Source: Desulfobacteraceae bacterium
Lineage (GTDB): Bacteria; Desulfobacterota; Desulfobacteria; Desulfobacterales; Desulfosalsimonadaceae
DNA: 64,000 nucleotides
Direction of reading: 5' to 3'
Assembly: GCA_014237465.1 (NCBI GenBank)
Contig: JABZFM010000001.1
Span: forward strand, 176,768-240,767
In this document: in pieces, positions 1 to 8,175 of the stretch
Layout of the letters: each line of letters starts with the position of its first letter
How positions within the stretch are numbered: position 1 is the first letter of the stretch
The notes under the pieces: generated by a model
Database searches by the model: none
What the model saw: only the letters and a program-made list of their open reading frames with translations
What the model was told of the DNA's origin: nothing
Made by a program: the position numbers and the translations under genes

Positions 1-2
1 TT

Positions 3-263
3 AATTTAGCTAATAACAGCCCTTTTTCCCGTAATTATTATGCAAAAGTAGCTGGTGGAACGAGCAGCTCAATGAAGAATGTTTCAAGAGAAAAAATTCG
101 AAATTTATTAATGGCCGTTCCCCCAATTGCAGAACAACACCGCATTGTCGCCAAGGTCGATGAACTCATGGCCATCTGCGACGATCTCAAAGCCCGAATA
201 AATGCTGCCCAGACCACTCAAATCCAACTGGCCGACGCCATCGTTGACCAGGCAGTGGCGTAA
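3..263 (+). CDS. hsdS: Type I restriction-modification specificity subunit, C-terminal fragment
   Basis: This is the 3' end of a gene entering from the left edge; the frame is open from base 3 and stops at 263. HsdS is the DNA-recognition subunit of type I restriction-modification enzymes. The visible 86 residues contain the end of a target-recognition domain (GGTSSSMKNVSREKIRN), followed by the family-typical PPIAEQHRIVAKVDELMAICD segment that leads into the conserved helical spacer. The Met at base 72 is internal and is not a start. The hsdM and hsdR genes would lie outside the window. The family call is strong; the completeness of the system cannot be judged. Confidence 0.85.
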   Translation, partial: NLANNSPFSRNYYAKVAGGTSSSMKNVSREKIRNLLMAVPPIAEQHRIVAKVDELMAICDDLKARINAAQTTQIQLADAIVDQAVA

Positions 264-286
264 AAAATAAAAAGGAGAATGCGCAT

Positions 287-712
287 ATGGATAAGCAGGA
301 AAAACGAATTATGGATATTTTAGGTGAGGAATGTGAGGATGATTGCGAGACCCATGATGAAAATTTTCTTCAATATTATAATTATTTAAAAGACAATATA
401 ACATTTCCTTGTTTGCTGACGGGCATTGATGATTTCCCATGGGAAGAAAGATATGTATTTGGGGGTCAGAATCAAAAGGAGTATGAAAAACTCAAAAAAA
501 TCAATCCGTCATATACCGATGTATTCGAATTTATAAAGTTTTTAGAGATTGATGATGATGAAGCGGGTGATGATGACCTGTTTGTCAAAGTAAAACGGGT
601 GAGTGACAAAAAAGTGTTTGACTTAGGATTGTCATGGTTAAAATGCACGGATTCAAAAAGTAAAAATTATCAATTGCTGGATGATTTCGCCGTATGGCAG
701 TGTAATTATTGA
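287..712 (+). CDS. Small acidic protein resembling CcbP-type calcium-binding proteins
   Basis: A 141-residue acidic protein preceded by a good ribosome binding site (aaaaaggag, 9-10 bases before the ATG). The layout resembles the cyanobacterial calcium-binding protein CcbP family: an aromatic 'YYNYLKDNITFPC' segment near residue 30, a central acidic run (DDDEAGDDD), a 'LFVKVKR' strand and a C-terminal 'LDDFAVWQCNY' tail. If so, it would bind calcium in the cytoplasm. The assignment rests on pattern only. It starts 24 bases after hsdS and is followed closely by another small gene, so the two small genes may be co-transcribed cargo of the restriction locus. Confidence 0.5.
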   Translation: MDKQEKRIMDILGEECEDDCETHDENFLQYYNYLKDNITFPCLLTGIDDFPWEERYVFGGQNQKEYEKLKKINPSYTDVFEFIKFLEIDDDEAGDDDLFVKVKRVSDKKVFDLGLSWLKCTDSKSKNYQLLDDFAVWQCNY

Positions 713-726
713 AAAGGAATCTTTTA

Positions 727-921
727 ATGAACAAGAATGACAATCCAATCATTGGATACAGTGCGTTGGCGCTATATGACGAATGTTATGAATATAACGA
801 AAATGCCTGCTATATCGCGGATTCTCCGGAATCTTTAAAAAAATTCCTTGGAGACGCCGTGTTTAATATCAATGATTATCGAATCGACACCATCGCATTG
901 AATGATATTTTATCTAATTAG
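727..921 (+). CDS. Hypothetical 64-residue protein
   Basis: I do not recognise this family. The chosen ATG has a ribosome binding site (gaaaagga) directly after the upstream stop codon. A TTG six codons earlier would overlap the previous gene and is less likely. The product is small, acidic and tyrosine-rich (YDECYEYNENACY) with no signal peptide or membrane segment. The 14-base gap to the CcbP-like gene suggests one transcript. It could be an immunity or antitoxin-like partner, but nothing in the sequence proves this. Confidence 0.45.
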   Translation: MNKNDNPIIGYSALALYDECYEYNENACYIADSPESLKKFLGDAVFNINDYRIDTIALNDILSN

Positions 922-978
922 CTTTTTCGTCCCGTCATCTGCCTTGCATCCTGATGAAAAATTCCGTATAAGCCCCTC

Positions 979-2037
979 ATGAAACCCGATATAAAATCCG
1001 ATATAAAACCCAATGTAAAATCGGACATCCAACAATTCATCACCACGCCGTTGAAAATAGGCAATCGCGTTATTCCCGGCCGGTTGATCCTTGCCCCCAT
1101 GGCAGGGCTGACCCATGTGGCATACCGGGAGCTGCTGGACGGCTATGGCGGATGCGGCCTGCTGTTTACCGAAATGTGCAGCGCCAGATCCGTCCCCCAT
1201 GAAAACCGTTATGTATCCCCGGTTTTTCGATGGCGGGATGAAGAACTCCCGCGTCTGGTTTGCCAGATATTCGGTTCGGACCCGGAAAGTATGGCAACGG
1301 CGGCAAAAAGGGTGGAAGCCGAAGGCTTTTTCGGGGTGGATCTTAATTTCGGGTGTTCCGTGGCTGCTATCTGTAAGAAAAACTGCGGTGCTGCTTTGCT
1401 GAAAACCCCGGATCTTGCGGTGAAGATGGTTCGTGATGTTCGAAAGGCAGTCTCTATTCCGCTGACGGTTAAATTCAGGACCGGATGGGAGGATCGCCCG
1501 GATTTTGCCATGGATCTTGCCCGCCGGTTTGAAGATGCGGGCGCGGATGCATTGATTTTTCATCCCCGAGTGGCCCCGGATCGGCGGTCCCGGCCGCCGA
1601 AATGGGAGTATATCAGAGAAGTGAAACAGGCGGTGTCGATTCCGGTTTTTGGTAACGGGGAGGTCTTTACGCTAAATGATTGTGAAAAAATGATTGAAAC
1701 CACCGGTTGCGACGGGGTCTCACTGGGACGGATCGCCATTGCAAAACCCTGGGTGTTCTCCCAATGGAGCAACGGATGTGCTGTTGAAATGGAAATTTAC
1801 AGAAAAAATATTAAGCAAATGATTCTGTTGCTGAGCAAACACTATGAAGCGACACCGGCGATCCGGAAATTTAAAAAAATGGCGGTTTACAATGCCGCCC
1901 TTTTTCGGTTTGGCCACAGTTTTTTAAAAAAAATGTCCCGGGCAGATGATTTTTTCGAAATTGAGTCCGCTGTGGATGCATTTTTTGACGAATCTCCGGA
2001 ACTGGCCGACCGGCCCAATTTAAATCTGTTTCGTTGA
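979..2037 (+). CDS. dus: tRNA-dihydrouridine synthase (Dus family)
   Basis: A 352-residue FMN-dependent TIM-barrel enzyme that reduces uridine to dihydrouridine in tRNA. The barrel begins at 'LILAPMAGLTHVAYRELL' (about residue 37). The catalytic loop is N-F-G-C-S at 123-127, with Cys126 as the proton donor. The usual proline after the cysteine is serine here, and the following 'KKNCGAALL' matches the family. The phosphate-binding end is 'GNGEVFT...GCDGVSLGRIAIAKPW'. The first 17 residues are an odd repeat (KPDIKSDIKPNVKSDI) not needed by the enzyme, encoded by short direct DNA repeats; no strong ribosome binding site supports this start. Subfamily (DusA, B or C) is not decided. Confidence 0.85.
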   Translation: MKPDIKSDIKPNVKSDIQQFITTPLKIGNRVIPGRLILAPMAGLTHVAYRELLDGYGGCGLLFTEMCSARSVPHENRYVSPVFRWRDEELPRLVCQIFGSDPESMATAAKRVEAEGFFGVDLNFGCSVAAICKKNCGAALLKTPDLAVKMVRDVRKAVSIPLTVKFRTGWEDRPDFAMDLARRFEDAGADALIFHPRVAPDRRSRPPKWEYIREVKQAVSIPVFGNGEVFTLNDCEKMIETTGCDGVSLGRIAIAKPWVFSQWSNGCAVEMEIYRKNIKQMILLLSKHYEATPAIRKFKKMAVYNAALFRFGHSFLKKMSRADDFFEIESAVDAFFDESPELADRPNLNLFR

Positions 2038-2228
2038 ATAACCCCCAAGGCAAAATGACTTTCCATAACGAAGATTGAAACTTTCGGCCTTATTGTCTTT
2101 TGGGCGGAGTTTCATATAAAAAACTTTACATTTTTTGAAATCTGTTGATATAGCTTAACCTTATAATACTTTTTGAAAAACAGGCTCGGCATTAAAACGC
2201 AATTGAATTAATTTTAACACGAATAGCC

Positions 2229-3335
2229 ATGTATCGCCGCGAAAATATTGATAAAAATAGCCATCATGCTGAAACGGCACTATCCATTCGTGAGGAGTTT
2301 GAAAAAAGAGAAGCCTCATTTATCTCGCCGTTGGGGATGTTGTCATCCAACTCCAGAGGCCGTGCCTGTCCGGAGGAACCCTGTCCGGTTCGAACGGTAT
2401 ACCAGCAGGACCGGGACAGGATTGTTTTTTCTAATTCATTCAGAAGGTTAAAGCATAAAACACAGGTTTTTCTATCACCTTTTGGAGACCATTACCGGAC
2501 CCGACTGACCCATACCCTTGAAGTGGCCGAGGTCGCCAGAACCATCAGCCGGGCCATGCGCTTAAACGAGGACCTGACGGAAGCCATTGCATTGGCGCAT
2601 GATCTCGGGCATACCCCATTCGGCCACAGCGGCGAGACGGCATTAAAAGAAATTTTTTCACCGGATTTTTCCCATAATATTCAGAGCCTCCGGGTGGTGG
2701 ATATTCTGGAACGAAACGGAAGCGGTCTGAATCTGACATATGAGGTGCGTAATGGAATTATAAATCATTCCAAAGGGTTCGGGAGTATTTTTCCGTCTGA
2801 TCTTAAGGGTAAGGCATGCACCATTGAAGGCCAGGTTGTCAGAATTGCTGATATCATCGCTTATTTAAACCATGATCTGGATGACGCCATTCGCAGCGGA
2901 GTGATTACCAGAGACCAGGTGCCGAAATCCTGTTCAGCGGTTCTGGGAAAATCCCATTCCCAGCGGGCCACCACCATGATTCTGGACCTGATTTTTTCCA
3001 GTCAAGTGCATGGCAACAAGATCGATCTGCAGCTGAGCAAACCGGTTTTTTCGGCAATGACGAATTTGCGTGAATTTCTTTATGAAAATGTGTACCGGTC
3101 AGAAAAGGTGCATGCGGAATTTGTCAAAGCCAAAAAAATGATATCGGAAATTTATACCTATTTTTTGAGCCATCCGGATGATTTAAATTCAAGGCTCAAA
3201 AGTATGGAAATCGATGTGATTTATTCTTACAAAGTCCCCCAGGAACGCGTAATTTCTGATTTTATCGCCAGCATTACCGATCGATATATATTAAACCTGT
3301 ACAATGAACTGTTTGTACCTGCCCCGCTGGTTTAA
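2229..3335 (+). CDS. dgt: Deoxyguanosinetriphosphate triphosphohydrolase-like HD protein
   Basis: A 368-residue HD-domain dNTPase that hydrolyses dNTP to deoxynucleoside and tripolyphosphate. The metal-binding HD signature is clear: 'YRTRLTHTLEVAEVAR' with His95, then 'ALAHDLGHTPFGHSGE' with His124-Asp125. The N-terminal 'SPLGMLSSNSRGRACPEEP' and 'DRDRIVFSNSFRRLKHKTQV' segments are standard for the dGTPase-like family. Length fits the shorter (type 2) subgroup rather than E. coli Dgt. The ATG lacks an obvious ribosome binding site. It heads a probable operon with two YkgJ-family genes. Confidence 0.88.
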   Translation: MYRRENIDKNSHHAETALSIREEFEKREASFISPLGMLSSNSRGRACPEEPCPVRTVYQQDRDRIVFSNSFRRLKHKTQVFLSPFGDHYRTRLTHTLEVAEVARTISRAMRLNEDLTEAIALAHDLGHTPFGHSGETALKEIFSPDFSHNIQSLRVVDILERNGSGLNLTYEVRNGIINHSKGFGSIFPSDLKGKACTIEGQVVRIADIIAYLNHDLDDAIRSGVITRDQVPKSCSAVLGKSHSQRATTMILDLIFSSQVHGNKIDLQLSKPVFSAMTNLREFLYENVYRSEKVHAEFVKAKKMISEIYTYFLSHPDDLNSRLKSMEIDVIYSYKVPQERVISDFIASITDRYILNLYNELFVPAPLV

Positions 3336-3385
3336 CCCGTGAGGAATCCGGGTTCAAGGAGCCTGCCTTCTAATTGGATTAATCC

Positions 3386-3973
3386 GTGATATTCGATAAA
3401 TATATTAATTTTTTCAATGATTTGAAGTTTCTGTATGCCCGGATGGACGAAATGTATGACGCGGTTGCGGATGCATACGGTTTTCACTGTTCCGGCTGTT
3501 CGGACAACTGCTGCCTGACCCGGTTTTTTCATCATACGCTTATTGAATTTTTATATCTGCGCAAGGGATTTGCCGATCTGGATGAATCTATTCGGGAAGA
3601 AGTCCGGTACCGGGCCCTGAATGTCAATGAAAAGGTGCTTTGCGCTGAAGACGGCGGTCACGTTTCCCGTATCATGTGTCCGTTAAACAGAGAGGGGCTT
3701 TGTATTCTTTACGAATACCGCCCGATGATTTGCCGGCTCCATGGGATACCCCATGAATTTCAGCATCCGGCCCGGAATAAAATCCTCGGCCCAGGTTGTC
3801 ATGAATTTGACGCACAATGCGGTCAAAAGCAATATCTGACTTTTAATCGAACGCCGTTTTATCAGCAAATGGCTTTGCTGGAACGCCGCTTAAGGGAAAT
3901 GACCGGTATGACGGATAAGTTTAAAAAAACCGTGGCGCAAATGCTGGTCAAAGACCTGGAAAAAATCTTATGA
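3386..3973 (+). CDS. YkgJ-family cysteine cluster protein (first copy)
   Basis: A 195-residue cytoplasmic protein with the YkgJ/CxxCxxCC cysteine-cluster pattern: 'FHCSGCSDNCCLTRFF' near residues 32-47, then 'CPLNREGLCILYEYRPMICRLHGIP' and a final 'GPGCHEF'. The cysteines are thought to bind zinc or an iron-sulfur centre; the family has no agreed function. The start is a GTG at 3386, and an ATG 14 codons downstream would lose the first helix. The stop overlaps the start of the next gene by four bases (ATGA), so the two are translationally coupled. Confidence 0.8.
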   Translation: MIFDKYINFFNDLKFLYARMDEMYDAVADAYGFHCSGCSDNCCLTRFFHHTLIEFLYLRKGFADLDESIREEVRYRALNVNEKVLCAEDGGHVSRIMCPLNREGLCILYEYRPMICRLHGIPHEFQHPARNKILGPGCHEFDAQCGQKQYLTFNRTPFYQQMALLERRLREMTGMTDKFKKTVAQMLVKDLEKIL

Positions 3974-4779
3974 AATTTGTTGAAACCAATGACTTGTCCG
4001 AGGTTCAGTCGGATATCCAATCTAATATTCGGGGCCGCATGCTAAATGAATCGGAATCATTTGAATTCCGATGTCATCCGGGGGTCTCGTGCTTTAATCT
4101 GTGCTGCCGGAACCTGAACTTTTTTTTAAATCCCTATGATGTGATCCGCCTGAAACAGAACCTGGAGATCTCATCTTCAGAATTTATTGAAAAATATACG
4201 GATATCATTGTTCGGCCCGGCCATCATTTCCCGGATGTCCTGCTCCGTATGGCCGATAACGCGGAAAAGACCTGTCCATTTTTAACCGAAGCCGGGTGCC
4301 GGGTGTATCCGGACCGGCCCTATACCTGCCGGGCATTTCCTGTGGAGCATGGCCTGTACTATGATGCCGGTAAAAATCAGACCCGCCTGGTTCACTTTTT
4401 CCGGCCCCCGGATTTCTGCCAGGGCCGGCATGAAAAAACTGCCTGGACCCTGTCATCCTGGGAGGCTGACCAGGTGGCGGCCTTTTATAACCAGATGACC
4501 GTGCGATGGGCGGAAGTTGCGCGTCTGTTTCAAAATGACCCGTTTGAAGGCGAAGGCCCGAATGGTCAAAAAGGTAAAATGGCGTTTATGGCGGTCTACA
4601 ATATTGATGCATTCCGGGATTTTGTTTTAAACAGCAGCTTTTTAAAACGTTATAAAGTCAAACCCCAGCTCCGCATGAAGATCAAGTCCGATGATGTGGC
4701 AATGTTGAAGCTGGGGATGGCATGGATCAGAATGTTCTTGTTCGATGTAAAAGTAGGTGAAATTACACTGAAAAGGTAA
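3970..4779 (+). CDS. YkgJ-family cysteine cluster protein (second copy)
   Basis: A 269-residue paralogue of the preceding gene with the same metal-cluster logic: 'CHPGVSCFNLCCRNLNFF' near residues 35-52, 'CPFLTEAGCRVYPDRPYTCRAFPVE' around 102-126, and 'PPDFCQGRH'. The central part resembles proteins annotated as Fe-S oxidoreductase or zinc/iron-chelating domain proteins. It overlaps the upstream gene by four bases. The C-terminal 90 residues have no motif I recognise. A strong GC hairpin follows the stop codon immediately. Confidence 0.8.
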   Translation: MKFVETNDLSEVQSDIQSNIRGRMLNESESFEFRCHPGVSCFNLCCRNLNFFLNPYDVIRLKQNLEISSSEFIEKYTDIIVRPGHHFPDVLLRMADNAEKTCPFLTEAGCRVYPDRPYTCRAFPVEHGLYYDAGKNQTRLVHFFRPPDFCQGRHEKTAWTLSSWEADQVAAFYNQMTVRWAEVARLFQNDPFEGEGPNGQKGKMAFMAVYNIDAFRDFVLNSSFLKRYKVKPQLRMKIKSDDVAMLKLGMAWIRMFLFDVKVGEITLKR

Positions 4780-4780
4780 A

Positions 4781-4821
4781 GCCGGGCCGGCTGGCAAGGT
4801 GCTATTGTGTGCCGGCCCGGC
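4781..4821 (+). terminator. GC-rich hairpin just after the dgt/ykgJ operon
   Basis: A perfect 11-bp inverted repeat (GCCGGGCCGGC at 4781-4791 and its complement at 4811-4821) with a 19-base loop begins two bases after the stop codon of the second YkgJ gene. There is no run of T after it, so it may act as a terminator that needs Rho or as an mRNA 3' end protector rather than as a classic intrinsic terminator. Confidence 0.45.
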
Positions 4822-4881
4822 ATGATGCTGAACCTCCGGTGGAGAGAGAGGGGGGAGGGGATTCAGCGGTCGGTCAATATA

Positions 4882-5030
4882 ATGGCTTCTTAAAAAGTCC
4901 AAATTCTGTGTTGCACTGCATTTTTCGTCTGCATTTTTCCACTGGGGGAGTAACCAAGCTACGCCTCATTCCTCCTCATAGGCGCCTTGCCAATTTTTAT
5001 AAGAATGGTGGAGCTTTTTTCTTTGCCACC
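4882..5030. repeat. Degenerate copy of palindromic element family A
   Basis: This 149-bp stretch lies in the 342-base gap between the YkgJ gene and the amt remnant. Its left end (TGGCTTCTTAAAAAGTCC) and right end (GGAGCTTTTTTCTTTGCCA) match the ends of the two better copies at 25186 and 28787, and it keeps the internal TGCGTTG-like and CTACGCCT motifs. It carries no convincing gene. The call is by eye and the copy is diverged. Confidence 0.5.
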
Positions 5031-5121
5031 TGAATATGACTATTGCAGAATCATCTAATATATCCACTGGTTGATGGTTTATGCAGGTGAACCGCTTTTT
5101 GCGAATTCGGTTTTCACGGTG

Positions 5122-6090
5122 CTATACCGCAGATCCGGTTGATGATACTTCAACAAAATCCGGATAGGCAGTGCCGCCATGCTCTGAGAAATCAAGCCCT
5201 TCCATTTCTTCTTCAGGAGAAACCCTTAAGGTTACTACCATATCAACCAGTTTGAACAGGATAAACGAAGCACTAAAGCTCCACAAAAACGCGGCGCCGA
5301 TTCCCAGCAATTGAACGCCGATAATGGAAGCGGATGTTCCGCCCATGTTGAAAATCCCGGCCGCAAGGGTTCCCCAGGCACCATTGACCCCGTGAACCGA
5401 TACCGCGCCGACCGGATCATCAACTTTGATTTTTTCGAAAAACAGAACTGACAGGACAACCAGAACACCGGCGATGGCTCCGATAATTACCGCGCTGGTG
5501 GGTGAGACATTGGCGCATCCAGCGGTAATCCCCACAAGACCGGCCAGGGCACCGTTTAAGCTCATGCCGACTTCCGGTTTTCCGAATTTGATCCAGGATG
5601 TAATCATGGCCAGAACAGCCCCGGCGGCAGCAGCCAGGTTGGTATTAACGGCAATCATGGCAATATCGGTGGATGCGGCAGTGGTTGAGCCGGCATTAAA
5701 TCCAAACCACCCCACCCAGAGAATAAAGACACCGAGTCCGGCAAGAGGCATATTATGGCCTAAAATAGGTCGGGTCTTGCCGTCTTTTGTATATTTTCCC
5801 AGTCTGGGCCCGAGTACAATGGCGCCGGCCAAGGCGGCCCAGCCGCCGACCGAATGAACAACCGTGGAACCGGCAAAATCTATAAAACCAAAACTTTCAA
5901 GCCAGCCGCTGCCTTTATAAAGGCTTCCCCATGCCCAGCTGCCGAAAATAGGATAAATAACAGCAGTGATAATGACACTGTATAACAGGTAGCCGACAAA
6001 GTTAGTCCGTTCGGCCATGGCGCCGGAAACAATAGTGGCTGCCGTGGCGCCGAAAACAGATTTAGCAGCGTTCGTTAATTCATTAAACCA
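5122..6090 (-). pseudogene. amt: Ammonium transporter Amt, 5'-truncated
   Basis: The reading frame encodes the C-terminal two thirds of an Amt/MEP/Rh ammonium channel: '[18 protein letters not shown]', then membrane helices with the two pore histidines in context ('[17 protein letters not shown]' and '[16 protein letters not shown]'), and a normal acidic C-terminus. About the first 100 residues (signal peptide, helices 1-2 and part of 3) are missing. Homology fades near base 6090, and an in-frame TAG lies further upstream with no ATG before the conserved region. The first ATG (base 6018) lies inside transmembrane helix 3. No glnB/glnK regulator is nearby. I infer a broken gene; an assembly error is the main alternative. 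Confidence 0.7.
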
Positions 6091-6390
6091 AGGCCTTAGA
6101 TAAAAGCACCGGCTTTCATTCGTCCTCGTGAAAGGCTTTGTTTGCAGCTATGTGATTTAATATTAATTAATGCCTGAACGGAAAAGGCTTCTTAAAAGAA
6201 GAATTGACTCTTCACAAAGTTCTATCATTCAAGGATTTATAATTTTAATTCACAATTCAAGGTGACCACATCTCTCTTTCCTCATGATGGCAGGTATGGT
6301 TTTATTGACATCAGACGCTATTTAGAACAAACTTAGGATGTCAAAAGTCAAAATCGGCAATAGGTGACGATAAAGAGACTGAAATGGAAA
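6091..6390. other. Non-coding stretch between amt remnant and the next gene
   Basis: About 300 AT-rich bases. I looked here, on the minus strand in all frames, for the missing N-terminal membrane helices of Amt and did not find them. No hairpin terminator or clear promoter boxes were recognised. Confidence 0.5.
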
Positions 6391-7905
6391 ATGAATAATA
6401 TCTGGAAATTTTCGTTGAAAAAAATATCGATGCTCTTGATGATCGTCTTTCTGTTTTTGTTTCTGATAGCAGCGGTCAAGCAAACAGCACTACTGAATTA
6501 TGATCAGGTTATTCTCAATATCACGCCTGGAAACAGCGGAGCTGCTACGATAAAAAAACTGTTTTTTTTTATCAATAAAATCGTCAGTACAATCAGTTTC
6601 AGTCCGGAGCTCATTGTACACGGGGATGATATAAGAAAGGGGTTATTCAGGTTTGATCTGGATCCATTAGTTGAAAACAGCCTGGCGGTAAAAGCGGCAG
6701 ATGGATTCACTACTGTTGCTTTTCAAGGCACAAATAGAAAAACGGATTATCATATTGCACTGAAAAAAGATTTATTACCTGAGCCGGCTTTAAGCCGCCT
6801 GGGGGATTTTCATTTCAAGTGGCAGCTAAGAAAGAATGACAGGACCATCCTACCCGACAAAAAGTCCATTACACTTAAGATTGAAAACAGTGTCAATACA
6901 GAAGGACTATCACATAAAGCCATGGCGCGTCATATTAACGGAATGCTGATGGCAGTAGACCCTCAAAATCTCAACCACATGCCGCCGGGTCAGTGCCATT
7001 ATTTTTCCTACCTTAAAGATGACAGCGCCAAGGTATTAAGCCAACTGTATAAAAGTTTTCCACGCATCATTGCTTTTTCGGAAAAATATTTCATACTCAG
7101 GCCGTTTATTGAACAAAAAACCTGTGATGGCACACCGTATACTGTAATTCACCACAACATAATGGTTGATATTGATAAACTTGAGCTTGATTTTCCGGAT
7201 TTTTCTGAATTTGTGGAAGATATGCTCACTGAAATAGAAGTCAGAATGGTTTTAACGGATGCAAAAGGAAGGCGTCTGTTTTCACTCAAAATAGGCGATA
7301 AACATGAACCTGCTTTTGGTTTTGAAGCAGCGACAAAAGACGGCAGAATAGTGCCGGTTTCCCCTTCAGGAAAGCCGTTTTTTGAAGAATCCATTTCTTT
7401 TATTGAGCTTGAGGACTATCATTGCTTTGTGGAAGTAGAAAATTCAGTGAGGTGGGCCGGCCTTACCATCACGGGAAACATGACATCAAGGATTGATTAT
7501 GCTTCAAATGAGAAAGAAGCTGAGTTTATCAATAGCATATGCGGTTTGCCCGAGATAAATATCAAGGGATGGCTGTTTTATTTTATACCGATTTTCAATA
7601 TCAATCTGAATTCGGCTGACTTAGCGCCTGGCTTTGCAAAAGTTCTGATGAGTGGTAATGATGGAAAAGGGATCATTTTTTCTCTCAAAAGCAATGCCCC
7701 AGGTCCGTACGAGAGCCGGTTGAACATGAAGGGCTCGGCCGAAATACTGGATACGTTCTTCCTTTCATTTATGATCCACATGGTATCAGACAAAATGCCG
7801 GAGGCAGATGAAAAAACCGATTTTGCAAAGTTTGTCATGAACGTATCGTCACTTTTGTATCAGGATATCGAAGATATTGAAAAGCGATACGCCCTGCTGA
7901 AATAA
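6391..7905 (+). CDS. Unrecognised membrane-anchored protein, 504 residues
   Basis: I do not recognise a family. The product has a basic start and one hydrophobic helix (MLLMIVFLFLFLIAAV, about residues 15-30), then a long soluble region likely to sit outside the inner membrane, with no lipobox, repeats or known catalytic motif. Mixed strand-rich stretches and a Phe/Ile-rich character suggest a beta-sheet domain. A GTG nine codons upstream (6364) is an alternative start; neither start has a strong ribosome binding site. It stands alone between a broken amt gene and an accessory block. Confidence 0.6.
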   Translation: MNNIWKFSLKKISMLLMIVFLFLFLIAAVKQTALLNYDQVILNITPGNSGAATIKKLFFFINKIVSTISFSPELIVHGDDIRKGLFRFDLDPLVENSLAVKAADGFTTVAFQGTNRKTDYHIALKKDLLPEPALSRLGDFHFKWQLRKNDRTILPDKKSITLKIENSVNTEGLSHKAMARHINGMLMAVDPQNLNHMPPGQCHYFSYLKDDSAKVLSQLYKSFPRIIAFSEKYFILRPFIEQKTCDGTPYTVIHHNIMVDIDKLELDFPDFSEFVEDMLTEIEVRMVLTDAKGRRLFSLKIGDKHEPAFGFEAATKDGRIVPVSPSGKPFFEESISFIELEDYHCFVEVENSVRWAGLTITGNMTSRIDYASNEKEAEFINSICGLPEINIKGWLFYFIPIFNINLNSADLAPGFAKVLMSGNDGKGIIFSLKSNAPGPYESRLNMKGSAEILDTFFLSFMIHMVSDKMPEADEKTDFAKFVMNVSSLLYQDIEDIEKRYALLK

Positions 7906-8071
7906 AACCCAATGATTTTTTAATAAAATTTTTGTGTTTGTGATTTATCCCCATGTTTTTATTCAATCGTTCATTACCAGTTTGGGCGTGAGGATACGAG
8001 GATTGTCAGATCCAATGTGCGGAAGTTATGTGAGGCCGCAATACCACCTGTTTTGGCAAGTTTTGTTTGGT

Positions 8072-8175
8072 TTTTAACGCTGATGGTGAGCAGCGGCCCA
8101 AATTAATTCCAAGCTTGCACGGCCTTTACGTGAAACCGCTATCTTCACGCCGTCTGCTCCACTAATTAGTTATGC
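8072..8175 (-). repeat. attC-like recombination site after sduA (integron cassette candidate)
   Basis: Read on the minus strand, this 104-base palindrome has the attC plan. R'' is GCATAAC (8175-8169), followed by a 9-base spacer and L'' GAGCAGACGGC. After a central loop come L' GCCGCTGCTC, another 9-base spacer and the R' core GTTA (from 8078). The two L arms pair perfectly except for one unpaired A, the extrahelical base expected of attC, and the spacers are symmetric. The sduA stop codon lies inside R'', which is normal for cassette genes. R' is imperfect (GTTAAAA). No integrase is in the window. Confidence 0.45.

Noticed and set aside
910..1563. Long minus-strand open frame opposite the Dus gene
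   Set aside because: It is antisense to a well-supported enzyme gene, repeats low-complexity sequence (GFYIGFYIGFYIG) and has no recognisable domain.
2125..2160. Promoter boxes upstream of dgt (TTTACA and ATATAG, 17 bases apart)
   Set aside because: In such AT-rich sequence similar matches are frequent, and no second line of evidence supports them.
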